Assembly: GCF_000613185.1 (NCBI RefSeq)
Contig: NZ_CCBB010000003.1
Coordinates: 2,356,001-2,420,000 of the forward strand
Direction: 5' to 3'
Length of the DNA stretch: 64,000 bases
Source of the DNA: Mycolicibacterium cosmeticum
GTDB taxonomy: Bacteria > Actinomycetota > Actinomycetes > Mycobacteriales > Mycobacteriaceae
Shown: positions 1 through 10,128 of the stretch, piece by piece
How the letters are laid out: every line of letters starts with the position of its first letter
Numbering within the stretch: position 1 is the stretch's first letter
Made by a program: the position numbers and the translations under genes
The notes under the pieces: model-generated
Told to the model about the DNA's origin: nothing
Database searches by the model: none
The model's input: only the letters and a program-made list of their open reading frames with translations

Positions 1-844
<844 letters not shown>

Positions 845-1208
845 GAAAGGTTGTGCTCCCCGCGTCGGGTGGGTGACGTATCGATGCATGCGGGAGACCG
901 CGTCAGGGTCAGAGTTGTTTCCGAACGGCCACCGTGCGCCAACCCGTGCGTCGGCAACGGCCGGGCCATCTCCCGCCGGTCAGTATGGCATGCGGGTTGC
1001 TGAGGCAGGAGGTTTCCGGCCGGTTGGACAACCGCCGGCGCTGCGCGTGCCGGCGCGCCGCAACACCCGCTTAGCCGGTCTCGCGGAACGGTCTCAAAGC
1101 CGGCCCACAGGGGCGTATCGGCGACCTCGGCCGGCGGAGCCGCTATCGTGAAGTCGCCGCCGGTGTTGCTGGACCGCCGCCGTCGCCGCTTCAACCCGGG
1201 AGGGATTA
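845..1208. promoter_or_regulatory. Divergent intergenic region between pks and papA
   Basis: These 364 bases separate the leftward pks from the rightward papA and must carry both promoters. No convincing open frame or clear -35/-10 pair stands out. A GGGAGGG ribosome-binding site lies a few bases before the papA GTG. Confidence 0.5.
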
Positions 1209-2630
1209 GTGCAAATCGGGAAGATCACCATCGGCACAATCGATGATTGGGCGCCGAGTCCGGGCGTGGTGACGTCCTGGCACCCGACAAATGCGGCCAT
1301 GGACAAGGCCCGGCAAGCGCCCGTCAGTGCGGTGCCGGTCAGTTATATGCAGGGCCAACACATTCGCGGCGTGTACCACCAGGAAGCCGCGGGCCTCGAC
1401 TATTCCCGTCAGATCATCGCCACCTGCGAAGTGCCTGGTAAATGTGATATCGACGCGATGAACCACGCCATCAACGCTTATCTGCGGCGGCATGACACCT
1501 ATCGCAGCTGGTTCGAATACTCGGGTTCCGGCGACATTGTCAGACGTACCATTACCGACCCCGACGACATCGAATTCGAACCCGTCAACCACGGCGAAAT
1601 AACTGCCGAAGACGCGCGTAAACACATTGTCGACATACCGAGTCCACTGGAATGGGGTTGCTTTTCGTTCGGCATTGTCCAGAGCGACGATCATTTCGAT
1701 TTCTACGCCAGCATCGACCATGTTCACGGCGATGCCGCGTTGATCGGCATCACGATGCTCGAGGCGCACGGCATGTACACGTCGCTGACCCAGAGCGGGC
1801 AGCCGATGCCGTTGCCCGAAGCGGGCCGCTTCGACGATTTCTGTGTCAAGGAACGCGAAGCGACGGCGAACCTGACCGTCGATTCGCCGGAGGTGCGGGC
1901 TTGGATCGAGTTTGCTGAGAACAACAACAACAGCCTGCCCGAGTTCCCGCTACCGCTGGGTAACCCATCGGAGCCCACGGTGGCCGACATGGTCGGGGAG
2001 ATACTGCTGGATGCCGAGCAAACGGCCCGGTTCGACGCGGCCTGTACCGCGGCCGGCACCCGCTTCGTCGGCGGCCTGTTTGCCTGCACCGCCATGGTCG
2101 AGCACGAGCTGACCGGCGCGGCAACCTATTACGGACTGACCCCGAGGGACACCCGGCGCACGTCGGACAACTTCATGACCCAGGGCTGGTTCACCGGCCT
2201 GGTGCCGATCACCGTGCCGATCGCCGCCACGACTTTCGCCGAAGCGGCGTGGTCGGCGCAGACGTCTTTCGATTCGGGTCTCAACCTGGCGAGAGTGCCC
2301 TATTATCGCGTGCTGGAATTGGCGCCGTGGCTGGACAACCCGCGCCCGAACTTCCCGGTTTCGAACTTCTTGCACGGTGGTGCGGCTCCGCTGAACGCGG
2401 TTCTCGCCGCCGCCGAGATGGGATATTCGAACAATATCGGAATTTACTCCGACGGCAGATTCTCCTACCAGCTGACCATCTACGTATTCCGGTACGAGGC
2501 CGGAACGGCAATGTCGGTGATGTTCCCGGACAACCCGGTGGCCCAGAAGTCGGTGGCGCGCTACATAGCAACCATGAAGTCGGTGTGTGAACAGGTGGCC
2601 GACACCGGGGATTGGGGTCGTTTTGCCTGA
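1209..2630 (+). CDS. papA3: PapA-family polyketide-associated acyltransferase (trehalose polyphleate type)
   Basis: A 473-residue protein of the condensation-domain-like PapA family, which esterifies trehalose with acyl chains from a Pks/FAAL. The N-terminus (MQIGKITIGTIDDWAPSPG) is the typical PapA start and fixes the GTG at 1209, preceded by GGGAGGG. The HxxxD core of the family HHxxxDG motif is seen as H171-x-x-x-D175, but with Ala where Gly is usual. Length fits PapA1/PapA3. It lies 94 bases upstream of an mmpL gene on the same strand. By gene order it corresponds to PapA3 of the trehalose polyphleate locus, proposed to make the diacyltrehalose intermediate; the exact substrate is inference. 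Confidence 0.88.
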   Translation: MQIGKITIGTIDDWAPSPGVVTSWHPTNAAMDKARQAPVSAVPVSYMQGQHIRGVYHQEAAGLDYSRQIIATCEVPGKCDIDAMNHAINAYLRRHDTYRSWFEYSGSGDIVRRTITDPDDIEFEPVNHGEITAEDARKHIVDIPSPLEWGCFSFGIVQSDDHFDFYASIDHVHGDAALIGITMLEAHGMYTSLTQSGQPMPLPEAGRFDDFCVKEREATANLTVDSPEVRAWIEFAENNNNSLPEFPLPLGNPSEPTVADMVGEILLDAEQTARFDAACTAAGTRFVGGLFACTAMVEHELTGAATYYGLTPRDTRRTSDNFMTQGWFTGLVPITVPIAATTFAEAAWSAQTSFDSGLNLARVPYYRVLELAPWLDNPRPNFPVSNFLHGGAAPLNAVLAAAEMGYSNNIGIYSDGRFSYQLTIYVFRYEAGTAMSVMFPDNPVAQKSVARYIATMKSVCEQVADTGDWGRFA

Positions 2631-2724
2631 CGTGCGGCACGAGTTCGGCGAGGCCAGTGCGGCCTGATCCGGTGAGCAAGATCTTCGGGACCACCCGACT
2701 GCAGGGACCACAGCTGGGGGCGAC

Positions 2725-5703
2725 GTGCGACGGCTAGCCGATTTCGTCGTGCGGTTCCCGTACGCGGTGGTCGGGATCTGGCTGGCGCTGGCGGTGGTGC
2801 TGCCGCTGTCGTTCCCCAGCCTCAACGAGATGGCCCAGAAGCATCCGCTGGCGATGCTGCCCGCCGACGCCCCGTCCAACGTGGCGGCCCGGCAGATGAC
2901 CGAGGCGTTCCAGGAGCCGGGCGGCGACGATCTGCTGTTGGTGGTGCTCACCGACGAGAACGGACTCGGCCCCGCGCACGAGGCGACCTATCGCAAGCTG
3001 GTCGACGCGTTGCGCGACGATCAGCAAGACGTCGTCATGCTGCAGGATTTCGTCGGAACACCCGCGCTGCGTTCGTTTTTGACCAGCAAGGACAACAAAT
3101 CCTGGGTGCTGCCCGTCGGCCTGGCCGGTGCCCTGGGCACGCCGCAGTCCTATGCCGCCTTCAACCGGGTGTCCGAGATCGTCAAACAGAACACCGCGGG
3201 CGGCCCGCTCGAGGTGCACCTGACCGGACCGGCCGCCACCGTCGCCGACCTGACCGTCGCCGGTCAGCGGGACCGCCTGCCGATCGAGATCGCGATCGGC
3301 GTGCTGGTGCTGGTGGTGCTGCTGGTGGTCTACCGCAACCCGATCACCATGTTGTTGCCGCTGACCGGGATCGGCGTCTCGCTGGTGATCGCGCAGTCCG
3401 TGGTGGCCGGGTTGTCGCAGCTGACCGGCCTCGGGGTGTCGAATCAGGCCATCATCCTGCTCAGCGCCATCATCGCCGGTGCGGGGACGGACTACGCCGT
3501 CTTCCTGATCAGCCGCTATCACGATTACGTGCGGCTCGGGGACAGCTCCGACGCCGCGGTGCGGCACGCGCTGGGTTCGGTGGGCAAGGTGATCACCGCG
3601 TCCGCCGCCACCATCGGCCTCACCTTCCTCGGCATCAGCTTCGCCCGGATGGGGGTGTTCTCGACGGTCGGAGTGTCCTCGGCGATCGGGATCGGCGTGG
3701 CGTTCCTCGCCGCCCTGACCCTGCTCCCGGCCATCCTGGCCATCGTCGGGCCGCGCGGCTGGGTCACCCCGCGGCGGGAACTGACCGCCCGGATGTGGCG
3801 GCGCTCGGGTGCGCGCATCGTGCGCCGGCCACGGCTGCACCTGGTGGCCAGCATGCTGGTGCTGCTGCTGCTCGCCGGCTGTGTCGGGCTGGCCAGATAC
3901 AACTACGACGATCGCAAGGCCGTGCCGGCCACGGATCCCAGCTCGGTGGGGTATGCCGCGCTGGAACGGCACTTCGACCTCAATCAGTCCATCCCGTCCT
4001 ACGTGCTGGTGCGCTCGCCGCACGACCTGCGCACCCCGCAAGCGCTGGCCGACCTGGAGCAGATGGCCGAACGCATCGGCCAGGTGCCCGATATCGGGAT
4101 GGTCAGTGGCATCACCCGCCCGCTCGGCGTGGTGCCCCAGGAATTCCGGGCCACCTACCAGGCGGGCCTCGTCGGTGACCGGCTGGGCACCGGCTCGGCC
4201 ATGATCGCCGACAACATGGACGACCTCAACCGGTTGTCGAAGGGCGCCGACACGCTGGCCACCGGGCTCGGCGACGTGCGCGGCCAGGTCAACGGCATCG
4301 CCGCCAGCATCCAGCAGATGGTCAACGCGTTCTCCACGATGCGTGGTCAGTACGGCGGCGACAAGCTGGTCCGCAATGTCGAGGTCGGCGCCAAGCTGGT
4401 GGACAGCATCAACAAACTCGGCAACTCGATGGGCATCAGCGTCACCGCGGCCAAGGACATGTTCGGCTGGGTGGGCCCGGTGCTGGCCGCGCTGCAGGGC
4501 AACGTCACCTGCGATCTGGATCCGTCGTGCAGCGAGACCCGAGTCCACTTCTCGCGGTTGGCGCAGGCACGCCAGGACGGCACCCTCGACGAGATCAACA
4601 ACCTTGCCGGGCAACTGCAGTCGATGCAGGACAAGCAGTCGCTGAACGCCTCGCTGAATCAGCTCGGAAATGCCTTCACCACAATCACCAAGCTGATGAA
4701 GACGATGGGGCTGGATTCGCCCGCCGGTGCGCAGGCCACGCTGGGCAAGATCCGGCAGCAGGCCGACCGTTCGGCCACCGGTAGCCGCGAGGTCGCGACC
4801 GGCGTGAACCAGGTGGTCGATCAGATCCAGTTGATGCGGTCCGGGCTGGATCAGGCGTCGGCCTTCCTGCTGTCGATGAAGCAGAACGCGGCGGGCCCGG
4901 CGATGGCGGGCTTCAACATCCCGCCCGAGGTGCTGGAGCTGCCGGACTTCAAGGCGGCATCGAAGATGTTCATCTCGCCCGACGGTCACTCGGCGCGCTA
5001 TCTGGTGCTCACCAAACTCGATCCGTTCAGCGTCGAGGCGATGGACCAGGTCAACGCGATCCGGGACGCCGCCAAGGGCGCCCAGCCGAACACCTCGCTG
5101 GCGGACGCGTCCATCTCGATGGGCGGCTATCCCGCCGCGCTGCGCGACACCCGCGACTACTACCAGGCCGATATCCGGTTCATCATCGCCGTCACCTTGA
5201 TCGTGGTGCTGCTGACCTTGATGCTGCTGCTGCGCTCGCTGATCGCGCCGCTGTATCTCGTTGGCTCCGTGGTTGTTTCGTACTTCGCGGCGCTGGGAAT
5301 CGGGGTCCTGGTGTTCCAGTACCTGTTCCACCAACCGCTGCACTGGACGGTGCCACCGCTGGCGTTCGTGGTGCTGGTCGCGGTGGGAGCGGACTACAAC
5401 CTGCTGTTCGCGTCGCGGCTGCGCGACGAGTCGCCGCACGGCAGCCGCTACGGCATCATCCGCACGTTGTCGTCGACGGGCGGGGTGATCACCGCGGCCG
5501 GCCTGATCTTCGCCGCGTCGATGTGGGGTCTGTTGTTCTCCAGCATCGGTACGGTGGTCCAAGGCGGGTTCGTCATCGGTGCCGGGATCCTGTTGGACAC
5601 CTTCGTCGTCCGCACGATCACGGTGCCCGCCATCGCTACGCTGGTCGGCAAGGCGAACTGGTGGCCATCACGAGTGACAGCGCAGGGGAGCAGCCAGGCA
5701 TGA
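2725..5703 (+). CDS. mmpL10: MmpL-family RND lipid exporter (MmpL10-like)
   Basis: A 992-residue RND transporter of the mycobacterial MmpL family, which exports acylated trehalose intermediates across the inner membrane. It shows a first membrane segment at about residues 12-30, a periplasmic porter domain, a membrane bundle at about 188-345 with the proton-relay pair D256-Y257, a large second porter domain with helical Gln/Asn-rich stretches, and a second bundle with the pair D890-Y891. The GTG start follows a CTGGGGG ribosome site. Its stop overlaps the ATG of the next gene by 4 bases, so the two are translationally coupled. Neighbouring papA and fadD23-like genes make MmpL10 the best match; other MmpL subtypes cannot be excluded without a tree. 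Confidence 0.92.
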   Translation: MRRLADFVVRFPYAVVGIWLALAVVLPLSFPSLNEMAQKHPLAMLPADAPSNVAARQMTEAFQEPGGDDLLLVVLTDENGLGPAHEATYRKLVDALRDDQQDVVMLQDFVGTPALRSFLTSKDNKSWVLPVGLAGALGTPQSYAAFNRVSEIVKQNTAGGPLEVHLTGPAATVADLTVAGQRDRLPIEIAIGVLVLVVLLVVYRNPITMLLPLTGIGVSLVIAQSVVAGLSQLTGLGVSNQAIILLSAIIAGAGTDYAVFLISRYHDYVRLGDSSDAAVRHALGSVGKVITASAATIGLTFLGISFARMGVFSTVGVSSAIGIGVAFLAALTLLPAILAIVGPRGWVTPRRELTARMWRRSGARIVRRPRLHLVASMLVLLLLAGCVGLARYNYDDRKAVPATDPSSVGYAALERHFDLNQSIPSYVLVRSPHDLRTPQALADLEQMAERIGQVPDIGMVSGITRPLGVVPQEFRATYQAGLVGDRLGTGSAMIADNMDDLNRLSKGADTLATGLGDVRGQVNGIAASIQQMVNAFSTMRGQYGGDKLVRNVEVGAKLVDSINKLGNSMGISVTAAKDMFGWVGPVLAALQGNVTCDLDPSCSETRVHFSRLAQARQDGTLDEINNLAGQLQSMQDKQSLNASLNQLGNAFTTITKLMKTMGLDSPAGAQATLGKIRQQADRSATGSREVATGVNQVVDQIQLMRSGLDQASAFLLSMKQNAAGPAMAGFNIPPEVLELPDFKAASKMFISPDGHSARYLVLTKLDPFSVEAMDQVNAIRDAAKGAQPNTSLADASISMGGYPAALRDTRDYYQADIRFIIAVTLIVVLLTLMLLLRSLIAPLYLVGSVVVSYFAALGIGVLVFQYLFHQPLHWTVPPLAFVVLVAVGADYNLLFASRLRDESPHGSRYGIIRTLSSTGGVITAAGLIFAASMWGLLFSSIGTVVQGGFVIGAGILLDTFVVRTITVPAIATLVGKANWWPSRVTAQGSSQA

Positions 5704-6830
5704 AGAAACTACTCGCCGCCGCAACCGTGGTGCTGACCGTGAGCGCCATGGGGCCGTCCGGTCTGGGCGTCGCCGGTGCCGACGAACCGGCCCCCGCGCC
5801 GGGTGCCGGGACCGACACCCCGACGCCGCGCGGCACACCGGGCAAGGCTTACGCCCTCGGCGGCGCGCACGTGCTGGGCATTCCCTACGAGGAGTACATC
5901 CGCCGCACCGGCGCGGACTGGTTCCCGGGCCTGGATCGCCAGATCGTCGACTACCCCGCCGGTCAGGTTCAGGGCCACACGCTTGAGCGGTTGTTCCCGG
6001 GCATCGGCAAGCTGGACGACGGTTTCCCCGGCCTCGGGTTGGACGGGCCGAGCATCGGCGAGTCGGTGGACGAGGGCGAGGGCAACGTCATCCGCGCCAT
6101 CCAGGCCGGCGGTCAAGGCACGGCGATCGGGTTGTCCGAGGGCGCCATGGTGCTCAACGCGGTCAAGAACCGGCTGGCCAACGATCCGGCCGCGCCGCCG
6201 CCGGATCAGTTGTCCTTCGCGACCTTCGGCGATCCGCTGGCCACGCACCCCTTCGGCCAGAGCTTCCTGCGCCAGAACTTCCCGGTGGGCAGCGTGGTGC
6301 CGTCCCTGGACTTCCGGATGCCGCCCGAGGTCGACAGCCAGTACGACACCCACCAGTTCATCTCCGCCTACGACAGCATCGCCGACTGGCCGCAGCGGCA
6401 GGACAACTTCATCTCCGTCGCCAACGCGATCGTGGGCCTGGCCACGGGCCACACCGCCGTCGCCTTCACCAGCCCCAAGAACGTGCCGCCGCAGAACATC
6501 GTCACGACCGTCAACTCCCGGGGCGCCAAGACGACGACGTACCTGATTCCCGAGCAACACCTTCCGCTGGTGATCCCGTTCAAGTACATGGGCGTGGACG
6601 AGGACACCCTCAGCCGGCTCGACGGTGTTCTGAAACCCTATGTGGACGCCGGATATACACGTAACGACAACCCACTGACCGCGCCGGTCGAGGTGGACCC
6701 GGTGCACGGCTACGACCCCGCCGCCGTCACCGCGACGGCGAGTGAGGCCGCCTTCGGCAGCACCGGGACCGATCCGCTTTCACAGCTGATGGCCGGGCTG
6801 CAGTACGTGCTGGATCACAACGGGCGTTAG
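5700..6830 (+). CDS. Secreted PE-PPE-domain serine hydrolase/acyltransferase
   Basis: A 376-residue protein starting at an ATG that overlaps the mmpL stop (ATGA). An N-terminal signal peptide ([18 protein letters not shown], cleavage probably near GVAGA-DE) is followed by an alpha/beta hydrolase fold of the PE-PPE domain family. The nucleophile motif GLSEG puts Ser at residue 146. Conserved Asp/His-containing stretches ([21 protein letters not shown]) follow. It has no PE or PPE N-terminal domain. Relatives (Chp1/Chp2, and the 'PE' gene of the trehalose polyphleate locus) move acyl chains between trehalose glycolipids outside the membrane. The final acyl transfer step is therefore the likely role (inference). 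Its stop codon overlaps that of the converging fadD by 3 bases, leaving no room for a terminator. Confidence 0.88.
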   Translation: MKKLLAAATVVLTVSAMGPSGLGVAGADEPAPAPGAGTDTPTPRGTPGKAYALGGAHVLGIPYEEYIRRTGADWFPGLDRQIVDYPAGQVQGHTLERLFPGIGKLDDGFPGLGLDGPSIGESVDEGEGNVIRAIQAGGQGTAIGLSEGAMVLNAVKNRLANDPAAPPPDQLSFATFGDPLATHPFGQSFLRQNFPVGSVVPSLDFRMPPEVDSQYDTHQFISAYDSIADWPQRQDNFISVANAIVGLATGHTAVAFTSPKNVPPQNIVTTVNSRGAKTTTYLIPEQHLPLVIPFKYMGVDEDTLSRLDGVLKPYVDAGYTRNDNPLTAPVEVDPVHGYDPAAVTATASEAAFGSTGTDPLSQLMAGLQYVLDHNGR

Positions 6831-8548
6831 GCGTCCAGCCGGGCGAACTTCCCGTGGCGATGGTGCTCGACGCACGCCGCGCGGCGGATCTTGCCGCTGG
6901 TGGTGGTCGGGATCGAGCCGGGGGCCACCAGCACGATGTCGGCGACGTGCAAGCCGTGCGCACGCGAAATAGCGGCAACGACATCGCTTTTCACGACGGC
7001 CAGCGCACCGGTGTCGTCCGTCTGCTTGAGTTCGATGATGGTGACCAGTTTCTCGGTCTGCTCGTCGGACACGGCGATTGCCGCCACCCGGCCACGGGTG
7101 ATCTGCTGCACGGTCGCCTCGATGTCCTCGGGATAGTAGTTGCGGCCCCGCACGATCAACATGTCCTTGATGCGGCCCACGATGAACAGCTCGCCCTCGG
7201 AGACGAATCCCTGATCGCCGGTGCGCAGCCAGCCCGCCTCGGGCAGTCCTGCGGGTGGATCCACCAGCGCCGCACCGAAAGCCGATCCGGTCTGCTCGGG
7301 CTTACGCCAATAGCCGGCGGCGACGTTCTCGCCGTGGGTCCAGATCTCGCCGACGGTGCCGTCCGGGCACGGCCGGCAGGTTTCGGCGTCGACGATCCGC
7401 ACCAGGGGTGACGAAGGCAGCCCATACCGCATCAAGGGGGAGCCGCCGGGCTTGCGCACCGCGACGCCGTCGACCAGCCGTTCGGGATCGAACTCGACGG
7501 CTTCCGGGGCACGGTTGTTGTTGCCGCTGGCGACGAACACCGTCGCCTCGGCGAGGCCGTAGGACGGCAGCACCATTTCGGGGCGGAATCCGACACGGCC
7601 GAAGCGTTCGGTGAACTTGACCAGGGTCGGTGGGTGAATTCGCTCGGCACCGTTGATGATGCCGAGGACGCCGCTGAGGTCGAGATCGGCCATCTCGGCG
7701 TCGGTGGTGCGGCGCGCGGTGAGATCGAACGCGAAATTCGGTGCGGCCGACCAGGAATACCGATGCCGGGCCAAGGCTTGCACCCAGCGGGCCGGTCGGG
7801 CCAGAAATGCCAGCGGGCTCAACAGGTCACCGGGGTGACCGGTGAAGATCGGGGCCGCGATTCCCAGCATCAGCCCCATGTCGTGGTAGAACGGCAGCCA
7901 CGAGACCAAGGCGGCCCCCTCGGGAAGCGTCCCGCCGCGGTGGGCGAAGTAGTCGGCCATCAACTGGTCGAAGTTCGCCTGCAGGTTGCGGTGGCTGATC
8001 ATGACACCGGCCGGCAGCCGGGTCGACCCCGAGGTGTATTGCAGGTAGGCGATATCCGGGCCCGACGGATCCTCCGCAGGCCCGGCCGCGACCGGGACGG
8101 GCGCGTCGAGATCGAGCGCGTCGACGGCGACCACCGCGATCACCGCGGCGCCGTCGTCCACATATTGGGCGGCCACCTCGGCGACCGCGGCGGTGGTCAG
8201 CACCACCACCGGCGACGTGTCGTCGACCACCGCGCTGACCCGCTCGTCATGCGAGCCGGGCACCGGCACCGACAGCGGCACGGCGATGAACCCGGCTTGC
8301 ATGGCGCCCAGGAACGCGACGATATAGGCCAACCCCTGCGGTGCCACGATCAGTGCCCGGTCACCGGGCGCCCCGTACTGCTCGAACTCCCGCGCCGCGT
8401 TCACGGTGCGCCGGTGCAGCTGCGACCAGGTCAACGTCTCCGGCACACCGTCGGGGTCGACGTCGTAGTCGGTGAAGGTGAAGGCCACGTCGTCGGGGGT
8501 CGCGCTGGCGCGTTCCTGCACGAAGGTCAGGAGGGACGCGTTGGACAT
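6827..8548 (-). CDS. fadD23: Long-chain fatty acyl-AMP ligase (FadD23-like FAAL)
   Basis: A 573-residue adenylate-forming enzyme that activates fatty acids as acyl-AMP for loading on a Pks. It has the P-loop YTSGST at 171-176, the [11 protein letters not shown] motif, the [10 protein letters not shown] segment, [10 protein letters not shown], and the C-terminal catalytic lysine in TTSGKIRR (about K553). The sequence runs closely parallel to remembered M. tuberculosis FadD23, including the ending FARLDA. I prefer the ATG at 8548; an in-frame TTG lies 18 bases further upstream, and neither has a strong ribosome site. It converges on the PE-PPE gene with overlapping stop codons. Role in supplying starter acyl chains to the nearby Pks is inference from context. 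Confidence 0.93.
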   Translation of the reverse strand: MSNASLLTFVQERASATPDDVAFTFTDYDVDPDGVPETLTWSQLHRRTVNAAREFEQYGAPGDRALIVAPQGLAYIVAFLGAMQAGFIAVPLSVPVPGSHDERVSAVVDDTSPVVVLTTAAVAEVAAQYVDDGAAVIAVVAVDALDLDAPVPVAAGPAEDPSGPDIAYLQYTSGSTRLPAGVMISHRNLQANFDQLMADYFAHRGGTLPEGAALVSWLPFYHDMGLMLGIAAPIFTGHPGDLLSPLAFLARPARWVQALARHRYSWSAAPNFAFDLTARRTTDAEMADLDLSGVLGIINGAERIHPPTLVKFTERFGRVGFRPEMVLPSYGLAEATVFVASGNNNRAPEAVEFDPERLVDGVAVRKPGGSPLMRYGLPSSPLVRIVDAETCRPCPDGTVGEIWTHGENVAAGYWRKPEQTGSAFGAALVDPPAGLPEAGWLRTGDQGFVSEGELFIVGRIKDMLIVRGRNYYPEDIEATVQQITRGRVAAIAVSDEQTEKLVTIIELKQTDDTGALAVVKSDVVAAISRAHGLHVADIVLVAPGSIPTTTSGKIRRAACVEHHRHGKFARLDA

Positions 8549-8599
8549 GGTCGTCAGGCTACTCAACGGTCATCGACGCACGTCTGTGGTGGTGGGGCC

Positions 8600-9232
8600 T
8601 CACACCCCGATCAGGCCCGCGGTCAGCAGCACCGCACCGACGACCACCAGCAGGCCGGCGACCTCACGGCGGCGCCGCGACCGGATCCAGTTGTTGAGTG
8701 CGGTCATCACCGAACCGGTGCGAACCGGATCCACCAGATACGCCAGCAGCGGGATCTCCACCAGCGCGAAGGCCACCACATTGAAGGCGATCAGCGCGCT
8801 GACCTGGGTGGCCGCGCCGGCGCCGGACGCGATGATCACGGCCAGCACCGCCAGATAATCGACCGACGGCAGCGCGATACCGAGGCCCGCCACCGCGGCC
8901 ACCCACAAGGACTTGCCGTCGAGCAACCGGGCCAGCCACGCCGGCGTGGTGCGGGCCCGGGCCGGGGTCACGGCCAGCGCCAGCGCCGCGGCCAGGGCCA
9001 GCGCGCCGATCGCGATCTGGACCCTGGGCAGCGTGAAATGGCCCTGCGGCAGCCGCGAACCGATCACGAACAACACCGTCAGTCCCACCGCCAGACCCAT
9101 GGCGAAACCACCGCACAGGAACGCCGCGAGCTGCAAGTGCGGGCGCGGCCGGTTCAACATCAGCACCGACATCCCGATCCGGAACGGTTCCAGGCTGACG
9201 GCAACGGCCATCACCAGCAGGGTTATCCACAT
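8600..9232 (-). CDS. Gap-like integral membrane protein (GPL/lipid addressing family)
   Basis: A 210-residue, very hydrophobic protein with about six membrane segments, starting MWITLLVMAVAVSLEP. This matches the GAP family (glycolipid addressing protein; LysE/DsbD-like fold), required in mycobacteria for surface export of glycopeptidolipids and related lipids. It lies beside the trehalose polyphleate genes, which supports an envelope-lipid transport role (inference). It is 7 bases downstream of the tyrosine phosphatase gene on the same strand, so the two could be cotranscribed. Confidence 0.8.
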   Translation of the reverse strand: MWITLLVMAVAVSLEPFRIGMSVLMLNRPRPHLQLAAFLCGGFAMGLAVGLTVLFVIGSRLPQGHFTLPRVQIAIGALALAAALALAVTPARARTTPAWLARLLDGKSLWVAAVAGLGIALPSVDYLAVLAVIIASGAGAATQVSALIAFNVVAFALVEIPLLAYLVDPVRTGSVMTALNNWIRSRRRREVAGLLVVVGAVLLTAGLIGV

Positions 9233-9239
9233 ACGACCG

Positions 9240-9905
9240 CTAGGACGAGCGCAGGCACAGCGTCAGTATCGGCTGCATCAACTCGAAAATCCGTGCTCCC
9301 GTCGCAGCGAAGAACGCCGCATCGCGGCCGATCGGGTCCGGGACGTCCGCGGCCTGGTGGGCGGCGAGGCGCGGTCGCAGCGCCGCGAGTTCGGCGACCG
9401 AGGCGGGCTCGTACTCGGCTGTCAGCACCGCGGCCTCCGCCAGCGTGAAGGTCTTGCGCAGTTGCCGTGGCGCCAGTTCCAGCACCGCATCGCGGTGCGC
9501 GGCTGTCATGGTGAGCAGCAGATCGGCCTCGCCGGCGATGCGCGGGCTCAGCTGCCGCGCCGCGAAACCGGACGGGTCGCCGCCGAGGCTCTCCAGAACG
9601 CGGGCGGCCTCCGGGTGCATCGGGTGGTCGACGACGGCGCGGGTCCCGGCGCTGGCTGCCGTGAATTGTGGAATCTTCATTGCATCGGCAGCTGCCGCGG
9701 CCAACCGTTCGCCGGTGGGAGAACGGCAAATATTTCCGGTACAGACGAATAGGACGTGCAGGCCGAGCTCCAAATTCCTGTGATGTTCGAACAATTCTTT
9801 GCTGCGACCGAATATCCGAATCCGGCTGCGAGACAAAGTTAGCCCACCGGCTTTCCGTGTGCCACGATGACCGCGTGATAAGGAGTATCCGGACGAGGGG
9901 TTCAT
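9240..9905 (-). CDS. Low-molecular-weight protein tyrosine phosphatase (Wzb-like)
   Basis: The conserved domain starts with HVLFVCTGNICRSP, giving the P-loop C55-x5-R61-S of low-molecular-weight phosphatases. A later VPDPIG holds the general-acid Asp. The enzyme should dephosphorylate tyrosines on a cognate BY-kinase, and such a kinase is divergently encoded at 10125, as in Wzb/Wzc capsule systems. The longest frame begins at an ATG at 9905, but the first ~48 residues are not typical of the family and would lie over the kinase promoter. Internal TTG codons at 9836 or 9773 are possible starts. The function is secure and the start is not. Confidence 0.85.
   Translation of the reverse strand: MNPSSGYSLSRGHRGTRKAGGLTLSRSRIRIFGRSKELFEHHRNLELGLHVLFVCTGNICRSPTGERLAAAAADAMKIPQFTAASAGTRAVVDHPMHPEAARVLESLGGDPSGFAARQLSPRIAGEADLLLTMTAAHRDAVLELAPRQLRKTFTLAEAAVLTAEYEPASVAELAALRPRLAAHQAADVPDPIGRDAAFFAATGARIFELMQPILTLCLRSS
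9839..9875 (+). promoter_or_regulatory. Putative promoter of the Wzz/BY-kinase operon
   Basis: TTAG, then 17 bases, then TGCCACGATGACCGCGTGA. A TANNNT-like CACGAT (9863-9868) sits 6 bases before a GTG, the geometry of a mycobacterial leaderless start. An 18-of-19 identical block with CTAG at the same distance occurs in front of rmlA (24817-24856), so the two rightward polysaccharide transcripts may share a promoter type. Confidence 0.45.
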
Positions 9906-10128
9906 GGGCCGGCCCGCGGCCTGGGCGGCCGCGAGTTCGGGCGAAGATGGGCTCCCTTCACGAGAATTCGAAGGCTATTCGGCCGCAGTCAGCGATGATG
10001 TACGCGGAGAGCGGGATATCCCTGGCGACAGCGGCGAGATTCTCGGTGATTCCCGGATGACCTCGGCAGTGGATGCGTACTACCGGGTATTTGTGCGGAC
10101 AGGACCAGAGGTGAAGGGGCTGCTTTGA
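9904..10128 (+). CDS. Possible small ORF coupled to the BY-kinase
   Basis: A 74-codon frame from an ATG at 9904, a few bases after GAGGGG, to a TGA whose first two bases are shared with the TTG start of the kinase (TTGA overlap). Such an overlap suggests translational coupling. The predicted product is acidic, has no recognised motif and no signal peptide. A competing 61-codon frame from the GTG at 9875 ends at 10060. Either could be chance in a high-GC leader, so this is a weak call. Confidence 0.22.
   Translation: MGRPAAWAAASSGEDGLPSREFEGYSAAVSDDVRGERDIPGDSGEILGDSRMTSAVDAYYRVFVRTGPEVKGLL

Noticed and set aside
2734..5562. A 942-codon open frame on the minus strand opposite mmpL
   Set aside because: It is the shadow of a high-GC gene: the translation is rich in His, Gln, Arg and Gly with no motifs, while the plus strand is a clear MmpL with proton-relay residues.
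7634..9448. A 604-codon plus-strand frame across fadD and gap
   Set aside because: Opposite strand of well-recognised genes; the composition is low-complexity Arg/Gly/His/Gln and it has no ribosome site.
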